This document shows positions 1 through 11,277 of a stretch of DNA of 64,000 bases, piece by piece. Source of the stretch: Phaeoceros laevis (Eukaryota; Anthocerotophyta; Anthocerotopsida; Notothyladales). The notes beneath the pieces are model-generated. The model was not told where the DNA came from. It worked only from the letters and a program-made list of their open reading frames with translations, and did not search any database. Both the position numbers and the translations under genes were made by a program. The stretch's first letter is position 1. Every line of letters starts with the position of its first letter. Location: contig JBNGIQ010009483.1 of assembly GCA_049999765.1 (NCBI GenBank), forward strand, positions 427,761-491,760, given 5' to 3'.

Positions 1-3000
1 ATGAGCCGCCGGGTTCTGCAGCATCCCCGCGAAGCTTTGCTGCTGCGGATGCGTTTTTCCCGGTCTATGACACTCCGGAATTGGATATGGCTGACCAGGC
101 TGCTGGAGACTCTTCGTCCTCGGAGATAGGTGGTATGGTTGGGGAGTCCGAGAAGAAGGTCTCCTCCTCAGAGCTTGGTTACGATTCTGCTGAGATGAAC
201 CAGAACCTGGAAGCTCCTCTGGACGACAATGCGGTACACCAGCTGTTGCCGCGCACAGCTGAGCAACCTCCTGTTCCTCTGGCTGCGGCTAGGGAAGCGC
301 TTTCCAATCTTCTCAAGAGAATTTCGTCCGCGAACGCAGGGACGGATTCTTTCAGACGGGCTCTTGAATCTCAGGCTTCAATTCCAGGTAACAGCCATAC
401 AGGGCCTAACTCGATTGGGCTTAGCTCCGTTGATACCCTCAAGTCGAGTCTCAGGCGTACAAGCTCAGCTTCCGATGCTCTATTTTCTCTCCAGTCTCAG
501 ACCTCTTCTTCCTCTGGCTACCAGATCCGGAGTGATGGCCATCACAACCGCAGTTTTGTCGGGCTGTCTCATCGCAGCTTTACTCAGAGTTGGCCTGTCT
601 CTAAGGTGCTTGGTATAGCTCGAAAGTCTTCTGCTTCTTCCCTGCCTCTAAAATTTGCCGACACTTCTCTCGCAAGTGGAAGTAGGTCAGGTATTCACCA
701 TTTCTCTGCTCCTGCTCATTCGCCTCCACTACCCGCAAGATCGTTTGCTCAATCTCATCATCACTCTTCCACCTCTGCTTCAGTAGTAGTGCCATTTCCA
801 ACCCTCCAACAAATGCAAGGATCGAATCATATTCCCAGTTCACAGATCAGTGTATCGCTGTCTTCTGTGCCTGCTTTTGCGTCGGGTCCTCTTTCCTTCG
901 ACGATTCCATCCCCGAGACCACTGTGGGAGCTTTCCTTTCATCTCCTTCGCAACGCAAGCAACAATCTCAGTCTCGGGGCCGAGATATCTATGACAGCGA
1001 GCCCTTCGGAATCAACTCGCATCTCAGAGGGGTGCCGTTACCTGCAGGAGGTCAGCCCTGCATTTCTGTGTCCTGCCTCATTTCTGCAACATGATGTGAA
1101 TTCTTCTTGTAGGGTGACACCTGGGTCTGTGAGAAACATCGTCGATTGCAAACTTGCAGGACCTGGTTCAAATCAACGCCTTCAAAAATCACATCTGAGG
1201 CAGCTTAGCGCTTCTGAGAGCCATGCCAAAACTACGGGCACTAGGTACGAGTCCGAGACAAAATTACCGATCCCATGGGTTCATGGCACTACTAACTCTA
1301 CAGGGAACACAGAGCCCTTGCAATTGGATCAAGCAGATCGACGAAAGGTTAGCTACCTGCTTATTGACATATGTTTCGGGCCAGTGTCTGTGAATGTCAT
1401 CTACCAGTTGCTGCCTCTAACAGCTGGGTTGCCATTGTTTAGGACAAAGCTGAATCCCAAGCCCAAAATGGGCTAAGATTAGTCCAGCTTCTCCTGGAGT
1501 GCGCAGAGGCTGTTTCCAAACATGAAGTCCAACTGGCCCAAGGAATGCTCTTACAGCTGCAAACCATGGTTTCTACATCTGGAGACTCTATGCAGCGGGT
1601 GGCTGCATGCTTCACGGAAGCTCTGCATTCCCGACTTTTGAGCAATGGATCCGAGACCTATGCTGCTGTTACTGCACGTGGCCCAGCTTCGAGCGACGAG
1701 CTATTGGGTGCCTACCAAATTCTCTATCAGGCCTGCCCTTACATCAAATTTGCACACTTTACGTCAAATCAGGTACCCATAGTTTCCAGGAAAGCCGTGA
1801 CCCATCATGCTTCTCTGGCTACTGTTGCACGTTAGGCAGGGAGTCATGTTGCGCTCGGCCTCGACGACCTAGGGCATCTGACTTAACCTCCATGATAATG
1901 CTGTGTTTTGCAAGGCTATCTTCGAAGCATTTGAAGGGGAGCCTAGAGTACACATTGTGGACCTGGACATAGTACAAGGTTATCAGTGGCCAGCTCTCAT
2001 GCAGGCACTGGCAGCAAGACGAGGTGGACCCCCAACTTTGAGACTCACTGGCGTTGGGGATTCAATTGAGTCTGTCCAAGAAACTGGTCAGTGACCTCAT
2101 TGTTTTCTATCAGTGTTTAGGTCGGGACCTAAACACTGAGTTGCTTCAGAAATTTTTTTCAATCAAGGCAGATGTGTAGTCCCAAGAACCCTATAATCAA
2201 ATATGGTGACAGTGAACTCGCTAACCAACGCTGCAGGAAAGAGGTTGTCCGAGCTGGCAGAATGCCTCCAGCTTCCTTTTTCTTTCCACGCTATAGGAAA
2301 GCGACTAGAGGATTTGAAGGTACTAGTTTGACTGTTTTTCAAGTGGCCTCTCCTGCTTAGAAGTTTCTTCTGGACTGAAAATATGGCGTGTTCCCACTTT
2401 TCAGGCCTACATGTTCCAGCGTGAAAGTGGAGAAGCCTTGGCTGTGAACTCTGTCAACCGTTTGCACCGACTTCTCACCGACCAGCGAACGCTAAGCCCT
2501 TTGGTGGACGTGCTACGCATGATTTATGAACTGTCTCCCAAGACTGTAATCGTAGTGGAACAGGAAGCATCGCACAATGGGCACACATTCTTGAGCCGAT
2601 TCTTGGAGGCTTTGCACTACTACTCCGCCATATTTGATTCTTTAGAGGCAACTCTTCCTCGGGTACACTGACTAAACTACCGCTTGTCTCTAGTTTCTCA
2701 GATGTTTGGCTACAGAGTTACCTGACTTTGTGCTAGTTTTCTGGTCTGCTAATGCTTCCTCACATGTTTCTGGCCACATTGGGCAAAACAGGCCAGTCCT
2801 GAAAGAACGAAAATTGAACAACTTATATTTGCCGGCGAAATCACAAATATCATTGCGTGTGAGGGCAGTGACCGTGTGGAGAGGCATGAAAAGGTGGAGC
2901 GATGGCGTAGACTTTTGGAAAGCAATGGGTTCAAAAGCACCCCTCTCAGTAGCAAAGCTTTTGACCAATCACGAATTCTGCTAGGGTTATATCGGTGCGA

Positions 3001-3088
3001 TGGGTATAGCGTGGTGGAAGACAACGGGGCTCTGCTGTTGGGCTGGCAAGGTCTACCTGTCATTGCAGCATCGTCGTGGTATTGCTGA
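1..3088 (+). CDS. SCR: SCARECROW-like GRAS transcription factor (5' end outside window)
   Basis: GRAS-family regulator; SCARECROW proteins act in the nucleus with SHORT-ROOT to control asymmetric division and cell fate. Inferred exons: <1-about 1050, 1113-1347, 1443-1772, 1915-2086, 2237-2319, 2405-2662, 2792-3088. The N-terminus is long and Ser/Gln-rich. The GRAS domain starts with leucine-rich region I ([16 protein letters not shown]), followed by [17 protein letters not shown] (the VHIID core), [16 protein letters not shown] with [15 protein letters not shown] (PFYRE region) and a C-terminal SAW motif ending [13 protein letters not shown]. This order and wording match SCARECROW better than other GRAS groups. 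The first-exon frame is open to base 1 with no upstream stop, so the start may lie outside the window; the first ATG inside it in this frame is at 87. The exon 1/exon 2 junction does not join in frame with the obvious donor at 1051 and acceptor at 1112; a weak donor at 971 would. The junction is unresolved. Confidence 0.88.
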
Positions 3089-4314
3089 TGTTCGTTGTTC
3101 CTCACGAGGTTTTGAGGTGGGTTTTAGAAGCTGGATTGACAACAATTTTTTGCAACGACTGTCACAGTGCCTAGTTAGTCTATACTACGATGACCGCCAT
3201 CTAGGCCACCCTCATCCATGTAGATACGGAACCCAGATGAGGGTGACTTTCTCTGCCTATTTGCTGGAGTCATGTACGAGAGTGATTCGCAGGTAGGCGG
3301 CGCATTAGGATCTGTTACTGGCACGACATGCCAGCAGCGTATTTGCTGCAAAGAGTAACCTGGGCAATGCAGTAGTGGTGGTAGAGGCTTTCAAACCAGT
3401 TTTTGTGACTAACAGACATGTTCAACAGACTCAGTGATTTTGCTGCGTTTATGAATCCGCAATGGGCATTCACGCACGCGCACCTCCGCAAGGTAACCTT
3501 TGCCAAATGTGTAGACCTGGTTCTAGTGGCAAATTGCTAATATTTACGTACGTATGGCTTAAATATTCACAGCTAGAAGGAACAAGCAATGCAAGCCAGC
3601 ACACCACAGACTGACCAGTCCGCAGGTACCAACATCGTGAATGCACTTCGAGGCAGTATGGTACTCTACTATGCTCAATCCACCCAGCCACGGATCAGAA
3701 ACAGCCTCACGATGTCCACATTATGGTTCAGTGGAAAGCCGATGTGGTTTTTTCATCACCTCCGTTCGGTATGCAGATATCAAGGCAGTCGTCAACGGAC
3801 ATCTCTTCTCAAGTATGAAGGCATACCACAACGGACTGATCTCAGATGCATGGGTAAACCAGAAAACCCAGACATGCAGACCTCACTTGTCTCAGTTAAA
3901 AACACCAGGAATCACAACACGAACAGTCTACAGCATATACGAATTCCCGTAGCTTCAATCGCCTTCAAGAAACACGACAGGGATTCTAATTCCACAGGAG
4001 TCCCTCAAGTATCCATTACCACACACACTGCTACTTGAATGGTCCTAACAAAACCCTAACATTCACCAATTGCGAATCGGACAGAACAGTCCATCAACCG
4101 ATTAACGGCACCGTTATCTGCATCCGGATAGGTCTACCCTAGCACAACGTTTATGCATAGTATCTGATCAAACATGGTGCACCAAAATTGTCCAGTTCCT
4201 ACAAGATGAACTCATATACTGAAGTGCTGTGGAGTTCCGGAGAAAGCAAACAGCCATTGGCAGCTGCTGCGTCTCACCATCTCTCTCCGCGGACGCCTCA
4301 GCTGCAATCCCAGC
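3089..4314. other. Intergenic, no gene seen
   Basis: About 1.2 kb between the GRAS gene and the convergent eS28 gene, presumably 3' UTRs and spacer. No ORF here resembles a known family. A telo-box-like AAACCCTAA lies on the plus strand at 4051-4059 but no plus-strand gene follows it. Confidence 0.5.
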
Positions 4315-4512
4315 TCATCGGAGCCGCCTGGCTTCTCGTTCCGACTCCAGTAGAGTCAAAATGTCACCTTCCCGGACGGGCCCTTTCACATTCCTCATGA
4401 TCAGTCGGTTCTGATCGTCCAAGAACTTCACCCGCACCTGGGTGACTTGCCCTCTGGATCCTGTGCGGCCGATCACCTTGATGACAACCGCCAGCTTATG
4501 TGATGAATCCAT
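4315..4512 (-). CDS. RPS28: 40S ribosomal protein eS28
   Basis: Small cytosolic ribosomal protein of the 40S head, near the mRNA exit channel. The 65-codon ORF starts [20 protein letters not shown], continues with [13 protein letters not shown] and ends [15 protein letters not shown], which is the invariant C-terminal signature of eS28. The length matches the family (about 64-69 residues). I chose the ATG at 4510-4512 (minus strand) and not the longer in-frame ORF from 4593 because family members start at MDS or MDT. The preceding sequence contains a CAG acceptor-like site, so a 5' UTR intron is likely. The gene is intronless within the CDS and convergent with the GRAS gene. Confidence 0.96.
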   Translation of the reverse strand: MDSSHKLAVVIKVIGRTGSRGQVTQVRVKFLDDQNRLIMRNVKGPVREGDILTLLESEREARRLR

Positions 4513-5502
4513 GGCAGCAGGCTGGACACCTAACCTGCGCAAACCAGTTGCAACGGGCCCAACATTAGACGATAGAAAGGCAACCCTCAACAATCTACGA
4601 CACAGTCATCGCGGCGGCGCGAGCTTCACTCACAAACACAAAGAACAGACGGGACAGGGCGGATTGTTGCGCACCAAGGACGAGAGCTGTGGCCACCGCT
4701 CGGAGGGGTGCGTGAGAAGAAGTTGGGACAACGCCGCCTCAGCTCTTGAATAACAAGCCCTAACTCGGAGTCCTGAAAAACCTAGGGAGCTCCAACACAT
4801 ATATAGACTATATGTGTATGAAAGGGGCTTATCTCGGCTCGTTTGAGAAATTGCGATGGCGGGAGTTTCGGACTCTTGGCGCGTTTGACATGCCCACAAG
4901 TCCAGCAGCCAGTTTGGCTTCATGCTAATATAAATAAAAAAGGTGGGATATAAATAAATTAACAGGTCGCGAAGATCCTCACTAGCGTGACCTTCTTGCG
5001 ACAACGAAAGCACACATCCTACAACCATGAATATAAGGAAATGGGGTGGTCCGTGTGTGTCCTCCTGATTGCAACTCACACAGTGGCAGGAGCATCAGCA
5101 TCAATTTTTGCGTCGGCGAAGGGACGATGTCATCCGTTTTTTCCTCCGGAAGAAAGAATCACCTGGCTGTTCACCCCAACGGCTGGCTCCCTGCTCGCTA
5201 AACCTACCAGCATCTGGGTAAATGCTTGCAAGCAAATTAGGCAGGCCCCGAAGGATGGAAGCTGATAGTGCTGAAGGTTAACTTGGAATCAAACACGATA
5301 TGGGTTGTGTCTTCTTCCATGTGAAGCGGACCGATCAAAGTTGTTGTTCTTCAAGCAGGGAGAAGAACATGTTACGTTTGGAAGGCTCAGTTCCTGGTGA
5401 GGCACAATGGATGCACTGAGCGGAGAGATCAGGGCAGTTCCTGTGCTGATGACTGTTGTCACATGTCCAAATCCCCCTGCTGCATTCCTCTCCATTCTCC
5501 AG
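4513..5502. other. Intergenic spacer between eS28 and F-box 1
   Basis: Holds the eS28 5' region (minus strand) and the 3' flank of F-box gene 1 (minus strand). No further coding region is supported; the ORFs here are short and do not resemble known families. Confidence 0.45.
4798..4806 (-). promoter_or_regulatory. Possible TATA box for eS28
   Basis: CTATATATG on the minus strand, about 285 bp upstream of the eS28 ATG. The distance suits a promoter followed by a 5' UTR with an intron. It is only a sequence match. Confidence 0.3.
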
Positions 5503-6798
5503 TCAGACGAAGAGGTCCAATTTGGGTTCAAACAAAGTAAGGGACTTGTAGGGCAGGTAATCCATGGGACACAAGCGCCAGAAAAGGTCTCGGCCGTGGA
5601 AGGCAAGTACCAGATTCCGCACCACGCCATTGAGCAGATTGTAGATTTCCAGATGCAGGCAGATGAAGTCGCCAACAGTGAGGCAGTCCAGGAGCTCCAC
5701 ATCCGCATCCGCCATGTCCCAGCCCTGCAACATCTCCCCAATTTGGCAGTCGGGCAGCGCGGACACCTGCTCGAACACCAGCTTCTTCTGGTCCAGCCTC
5801 CAGATGCGGACTGTGAGCTGGGACAGGCCGAACCTGTAGTGGCCGCAGAGCAGGACGTCTCCCCGATGCTCCACCAGCCGGTGCGCGGCGTGGTGCATGC
5901 ACGGATTGTTGACGTCGAACCTATCCACCAGGCGGCCGTCCACGGTGTACAGCAGCAGGTGGATGCCGAAGACGAGGACGAAGAGGCGGCCCTGGCAGAG
6001 CGCGAAGGTGCTCCTGGTGACGAGCGGGCAGGGCGGATCTGCGCGGCTCACCTTCCACTCCCAGCTGCCCTGCGGAGTGCTGGCGCAGGTCCGGATTGTC
6101 CACATGCTCTGGTTCCGGCTCAGCTCGCCCTGGTCCGCAACCTCGCCCTGGAGCACCACAACCTTGACCCCGGAAGCCGGCCCGTCCAAGGCCATGGCCA
6201 TCCGGAGCTGCTGCGCCCTGATGCTGGCGAAGTCTGGCAGTTCCTTCCATGTTTTGGTCACCGGGTTGCACACGCACAGCGAGATGACCTCTTCATTGCT
6301 AGGTTCGGAGCGGAAGCAGACGAGGCCCTTGTCGTACAGCCGGGGATAGGACATCTTTCTTGGCAGGAAGAACAGGTCGAGCTTGAAGCTCTTGCAGAGG
6401 GAGGAGGAGGGGAGAGTGAACGGCGAGGCCTTCTCCTGGGGGCAGCCGGACTCAATCTGGCACAGGCAGATGAGAGGGGAGGAGCTGGCAAGGGCGGCTC
6501 GGGTCTGAAGGAAACTCGGCGCGGAGAGAGTGGTACGCCATTGCTTGCAAACAGACTGAAACTTGAGATGGCTCACAAGAGGTAGCCGCACCAGTACCCT
6601 GTCCAAGAAGTCTTCCGGCAGCTTTCCCCACAGCGCCTGGTCCATCTCGCAGCTCGGCTCTGCATCCGGCACTGCCGCATCTCCCTGGTCACCTTCCATG
6701 AGCAGAAGAAGCCAATCCACCTCCGAGTCTCCCCCGGAGGCATCGCCTTCATCAACATCCAGGCCAGTCACCTCTTCTGCGTCCGCCTCGTACTCCAT
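5503..6798 (-). CDS. F-box protein 1 with kelch/galactose-oxidase-like C-terminus
   Basis: Probable substrate receptor of an SCF ubiquitin ligase. Single exon, 431 aa, ATG at 6796-6798. Residues 1-50 are acidic (Asp/Glu-rich). Residues about 56-98 form the F-box (LWGKLPEDFLDRVLVRLP, then FQSVCKQWRTTL), which would bind SKP1. The remaining ~330 residues fit a plant F-box-associated beta-propeller, with recurrent hydrophobic strands and VCNPVTKTWKELP as the typical CNP-x-TK-W-LP motif. The protein ends SLTLFEPKLDLFV. It is homologous over its length to the plus-strand F-box gene at 13456-14877 (shared start of the F-box, CNP motif, and FEPxLD terminus). Substrate unknown. High GC at third positions is evident. 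Confidence 0.9.
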   Translation of the reverse strand: MEYEADAEEVTGLDVDEGDASGGDSEVDWLLLLMEGDQGDAAVPDAEPSCEMDQALWGKLPEDFLDRVLVRLPLVSHLKFQSVCKQWRTTLSAPSFLQTRAALASSSPLICLCQIESGCPQEKASPFTLPSSSLCKSFKLDLFFLPRKMSYPRLYDKGLVCFRSEPSNEEVISLCVCNPVTKTWKELPDFASIRAQQLRMAMALDGPASGVKVVVLQGEVADQGELSRNQSMWTIRTCASTPQGSWEWKVSRADPPCPLVTRSTFALCQGRLFVLVFGIHLLLYTVDGRLVDRFDVNNPCMHHAAHRLVEHRGDVLLCGHYRFGLSQLTVRIWRLDQKKLVFEQVSALPDCQIGEMLQGWDMADADVELLDCLTVGDFICLHLEIYNLLNGVVRNLVLAFHGRDLFWRLCPMDYLPYKSLTLFEPKLDLFV

Positions 6799-8884
6799 GA
6801 CCCCAACCTACGATCACTGCCCGGTTCTCCACAAATTTATGCTCGTGTGAGAAACCACAGTTCTTACCAGCGTTAGGTAGCAGGAGAAGACGGGAGAGGA
6901 GAGGGCAATGAAACGGCGGGAAAGGAGTGGTGATCGGCGGGAGCGCAGCAGCAAGACAGAGAGAAAAAGAAACAGCAGCAAGTGGAAATAGTCTCTCGCG
7001 TCATCCCTTGCCTCGGGCCGCGGCAAGATTCATTCAAACCCTCAGTTCGCTTCTTCCGATGCCGTGGGAGTGCGAGCAAGGCCGACGCCAGCAACAGCAA
7101 GATCCAGAAAGTCACTGGCAGGAAGACGACAAGGGGCACCGCAGCACGAGAAGGCCCTTTCCCTTCCTCCCGCCGGCTGGTGCTCTGATCAAGAACCAAG
7201 AAGAAGCCCTCACCACTCCGGCCGAGGCCAGCTTCCACCACGCGCTGGATCCAGGCCCGCCATCCCGCAACCAAGAAGGATGGCACAAGAGAGTGAGGGA
7301 GGGAGGCAGACGCAGAGACGCCCTACCACGGCCGGGTCAGCAGCAGCAGCAGGCGCCGGAAGAAGGCACAGGACAGGGAGACGACAAGACCGCGGCGGGA
7401 GGGACGCGCAGGGGCGGACACCGAGGACGCCGCAGCCACAGCCCGGGCCCAGGGCTGCCGTTGCTGAGGTGATGCTGGCCGACGAGGGAGGAGGCCTGCA
7501 CCATCGCCATCGCCTTCTGCTGCTCCTCCTCCTGCTCCTGCTCCTCCTCCCCCTCCTCCGGCCGGCGCCGATCCATAGCCTCCCTCCTTCTGCCGCCGGC
7601 CAGCGAGCCGACGCACAGGCCCAACCAACCCGCGGTTGCCCGTGCCGGCGGGATCAGCGGGCTCCAGATCGCCTTGGACATGTCCGCTGGCCATCAATGC
7701 TCCTCATCAATGCTGCTACGCTGCCGGCTGGAGCGTACCGCCAGACGCGGGGGATAACGGTTGCTCCAACCCTCCAACCTTTGTGAGGCTGGCCACCATT
7801 TTCTGCCATCATCCGCCAAACGCAGCGCCAACGTTCGAATCCGGGGGCTCTCTAAAACTGCCACCTCTAAAACTGGCAGAGTAGAGCGGGTAGAACAGCC
7901 AGCGTGTCATCGTCCCCACATTTGGCCCGTGATGTGCGTTCCCACTTAGTACCGGCTGCAGGCAACCGGTGTGGCAGCCCAGGACGGGACGGACGGTGGT
8001 TATCATTCATTTATTGCCGGTGTGCCGGTGCCGGTGGGCCATCCCATGCTTTATGGCTTTATGCAGAGCGCGCGGCCGCCCAGATCGCCTGCGTCCTGCG
8101 TCTTCCGTCCTGTACTGTATGTGAAAAAACGTGTCACCGGATCTCACGGGCCTGACTGACCTGAGTCACCTGACCCCATGCCCCGCTGCTCTACTCTCGA
8201 TCTCGGTTGTGTGCTTCAAATATCCAAGAATTTCCGAGTGCTTCTCTGGCACTGGAAAAAGGCTGGTCTAATAAAGCACAGCTTACGAGAAGAAACTCGT
8301 AGACAACCTGGAAACGGATGGAAAGGGCAGCAGTTTGAAACGTACAATAGTAGCTACAATAATAATAAGTTTAAATGCATTGATGCACTCCTTGAGTTCG
8401 TCATCTTTGACGTCGGAGCCCTAAAAAGTGCCGCGTAAGGGATGGGTTGATGTCAGACAGCCGAGTTCCAAGCTTCCAAGCACAGCGGGCGTTGCAAAAG
8501 CGTTTCACCTGCGCAAGATGGAAAAAAGGGGCGATACTGGAGTTTTATTTAGAGTGGACAAGTGGTGTGCCATACTCGTCATCCGCTTCCTGCACAAGAA
8601 AAGATTGATTGTACAGTGGAAGATAGCCTCGAAATGGCAGCAGCTCAGCCCAGGATTTGTGCTCGGGCTGTTACTGTAAAACGCGTCATACGTATACAAC
8701 AGTTGTAGAAGTTCAGAGTTTTCGTGTATAAAATGAATGTCTCTATAAGATTGGCAAAAAGACTTTCGTACAGTTCTGCTCACGGATGAGCCAGAAACTG
8801 CTTGCTTTCGATTGATATGTACTGTATAGGGTGAAGAAACAAGGCTTACCATAAATGTTCCTGGCGTCTCCAACAGCAGCAATG
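6799..8884. other. GC-rich upstream region of F-box 1, no confident gene
   Basis: About 2.1 kb with several overlapping GC-rich ORFs on both strands that look like by-products of composition and do not resemble known families. It probably contains the promoter and 5' UTR of F-box gene 1 on the minus strand and the 3' UTR of the CPP1-like gene on its right side. Confidence 0.45.
7516..7561. repeat. CTCCTG/CTCCTC low-complexity tract
   Basis: Roughly 46 bp of repeated CTCCTCCTGCTCCT trinucleotide-type sequence. It encodes poly-Leu or poly-Glu in the overlapping ORFs, which is why they look long. Confidence 0.75.
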
Positions 8885-10425
8885 TCATCGATAAAAGGAC
8901 CCAGCGAAGAACAAGATGAAAGAAGAAAGAACGGTCACAAATATGTTCTGCAAAAACCATGCACGCCAAGTTTGTAGGTGAGCCCTCTACCGAAAGGTCA
9001 TCGAGCAAGCTCAGAACCAGGGGACGGATAGATATTGAGAAACACAGCCTTGCAAGAAGCAAACAAAGTGGTGTGGTGGAAGGGAGGGTGGAAAAGTGAT
9101 GATGAGGTTGCGCACATAGGTGTATCTACCTGGCTGCTGACGAGCACGCGTGGAATGGTTCGACCCAGAATGTCAAACACATTGAGAATGCCTGTGAATG
9201 CCTGCAGAACATCCAGTGAACCCATGACCATCACTGCCCAAGTTGTACAGTAATGATCCCATCATAACAGCGGTGAACAAGCCCACATTCCGCTAAAGAA
9301 ACCAAAGAACAACGACACATACCAAGGATGAAATGCTGACGGGAACAAATACAAATGCTAATGTGCGCAGTAGTCGGCCCCCTTTCTTCTTCATGTCAAC
9401 TTTCTCTACACCATCCTGTGAGCTCAAGTCAGGTGAAGCTTGCACCAGACATAATAGATGGTTTGATCTCAAGAGCGCATGTAGGGCAGCCAGTACAAAG
9501 ACACGGAATCTCCGAAAGGTATTTTCAGATGACATCAGCAGCAGAGAAAATGTACCTCCGTGAACACTGGAGCAGAAGCAGGATCGAACTGCTGTAGCTT
9601 GTGGAAAATGGAGAACATGTAGCCGAATATGAGGAATTGCATAGGTTTCCATTCTGCTGCAGCATCAACGGCAACCCAAAGTGCCTGCATTCAAAGGCAT
9701 CCCAAAATTTCAGCTTCCAGACTTAGAGAAACATTTCAAGCAGTAATGACACAAGACCAGAGAGTCGAGTGCAGCCAAAAGAGAGCTTACGAGGAGAGAA
9801 GAGATTGCCAGGTTAACGTAGATTTCATTACGACCGGATTTAGCAAACCTGCAAAGGAAAATACCAGGTGTTTCAGACGAGACCACAAACGAGAAACTAC
9901 ACCCAGCGAAGAATGGGGCAATTGTGGGGCAAGAGCAGCAGCACATTTTTGTCAAAGAGACATCCAGGATAAGGGATCTAACATCAGAGGAGTGGTCTAC
10001 CTTGGACCCCAGGGAAATAGGGCTAGCCGATCTGCATGTTTGATCTCTTTGGACACCTTGAATGCACCAGTTGTAAAACCCTGCTTCCTGTTGGAGAGTT
10101 GCTTCATCATAATCTTGTCATATGCTCCCTCCAACGCTGCCATAGCAGCTACATCTCCGTTTTTTTCTGCATCCTTGTACTTCCTCCCATAAGCAGCCTT
10201 CACTTTCTCGAATGGATGCAAGGGATGAACACCGAGGACTTCGTAGGGATCAGAGGCGTCTGCTGCTGGCTGATTGGCATTCGAAGCCGCCAGGCAAACG
10301 AGTCGTAGTCTCTGGTTTAATCTTGTCACCTTCACTGGAGCGCGGGTACAAGAATGTCTCAGACTTATGAAGGGTGACGGCCCGCAAGGGAATGCCGCCG
10401 TTGGTAGCACTTGCGAGAACGCCAT
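8885..10425 (-). CDS. CPP1-family (DUF3353) chloroplast J-like membrane protein
   Basis: Member of the CHAPERONE-LIKE PROTEIN OF POR1 family of plastid membrane proteins with a degenerate J domain. Six exons resolve cleanly: 10425-10001, 9848-9791, 9684-9556, 9415-9323, 9201-9130, 8947-8885; total 279 aa. Residues 1-~50 are Ser/Arg/Ala-rich, like a transit peptide. The J-like region begins DPYEVLGVHPLHPFEKVKAA, and no HPD motif is present. Next comes the conserved ALFPWGPRFAKSGRNE, then three or four hydrophobic segments (VNLAISSLL, AAEWKPMQFLIFGYMFSIFH, RTLAFVFVPVSISSL, GILNVFDILGRTIP) and the C-terminal FAGSFYR. By recalled sequence it is closer to the At3g51140/At2g20920 branch than to CPP1 itself. 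A 61-codon ORF on the same strand ends 16 nt before its ATG. Confidence 0.92.
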
Positions 10426-10441
10426 CCCTACTTAGAACCTC

Positions 10442-10627
10442 CTACCACTGCATTATCTGTTCTGCACCGCGCACATAGGCAGCTCCAGCTTCAACCTTCA
10501 ACTCAGCGGCAAATCTGGCAACTTCAAATGCCTTGCCAGGATGTTTTCCTCCTTTGATCAATCTGTGACCTCCACTGTCCGCTGGCGATCCTGTTCCTCG
10601 GTAACTCCGGGACGAGCTTCCTTTCAC
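10442..10627 (-). CDS. 61-codon ORF just upstream of the CPP1-like gene
   Basis: Short ORF on the same strand, beginning MKGSSSRSYRGTGSPADSGG and ending VRGAEQIMQW. Its TAG lies 16 nt before the CPP1-like ATG. The product would be basic and hydrophilic with a Ser/Gly-rich first third and an Ala/Glu helix-like second third; there is no signal peptide or membrane segment. I do not recognise the family. A telo-box lies about 30 bp upstream, so the ORF probably sits on the same transcript as the CPP1-like CDS. It could be a uORF that limits downstream translation, the first cistron of a dicistronic mRNA, or chance. The even, protein-like composition argues mildly for coding. Confidence 0.45.
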   Translation of the reverse strand: MKGSSSRSYRGTGSPADSGGHRLIKGGKHPGKAFEVARFAAELKVEAGAAYVRGAEQIMQW

Positions 10628-11277
10628 TTTCTGATCTAGTCTTGCGAATGCTGGAGTCTAGGGTTTAAGGGTTTAAGCCTGCATGCCTGCCGCTTGTCTC
10701 TTCCCAAGTTATTCGATGAACGTCCATGTTTCATTGACGTTTTATTCTCTTGTGCAGAGCCAAATCCAGAAGCGATCACCTGCCCTGTAAGATCTCGGAC
10801 CTGCTGTCCATGACTTCCCCGCTATCCACCGTGCGTACATGGAGAGGTCTCCACCGTTGTCCCCGGGTTAAATGAGGACTGGTTGCACAATTTGAATAGT
10901 CCACCACGCTGCTGCGCAGGACCATTGTCGTGTGAACTCCGCAACTGCACTTCGACTTCCTCTAGGTGGGGTCGATTCCAGCGCTCCTGACCTTGCCCGT
11001 CATTAATTCTCTGGGAAGAAGGTTTCATTTTCCACAACGACGTCAGGTCCTTCAGAGCTTGCCTGTACTGTCCTAGACTTGGGCATACATGTCCACCAGG
11101 CTACCCAAACGCCTGCGTTGAACCCCAACAGTCGGGAGCCCTTCTCTTGATACCATGAAGGAGTCCCAACCTTACGCTGAGAGCACTCAAATAACCTGCC
11201 CATCCAGAACCTTTATCTTCAAGCATACAGGGTTCAAAAGCACCACACTCATCGAGAACGGGTAAAAGCTTGCGGAT
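10628..11277. other. Divergent intergenic region
   Basis: About 650 bp between the minus-strand CPP1-like locus and the plus-strand propeller gene. It should carry both promoters. Apart from the telo-box I see no clear element. Confidence 0.45.
10658..10667 (-). promoter_or_regulatory. Telo-box (AAACCCTAG)
   Basis: On the minus strand the sequence reads TTAAACCCTTAAACCCTAG, containing the plant telo-box AAACCCTA, about 30 bp before the 61-codon ORF and about 230 bp before the CPP1-like start. Telo-boxes are common in promoters of translation- and growth-related plant genes. Confidence 0.5.

Noticed and set aside
4051-4059. Telo-box AAACCCTAA on the plus strand
   Set aside because: No plus-strand gene follows it; it lies at the 3' side of eS28.
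6873-7681. Minus-strand ORFs of 114-137 codons upstream of F-box 1, one with a membrane-like LLLLASALLALP segment
   Set aside because: Lie in the GC-rich 5' flank of F-box 1, overlap equally long ORFs on the other strand, and show no family likeness; best explained by composition.
7064-7786. 240-codon plus-strand ORF
   Set aside because: Arg/Gly/Gln/Leu low-complexity product of GC-rich sequence and the CTCCTG tract.
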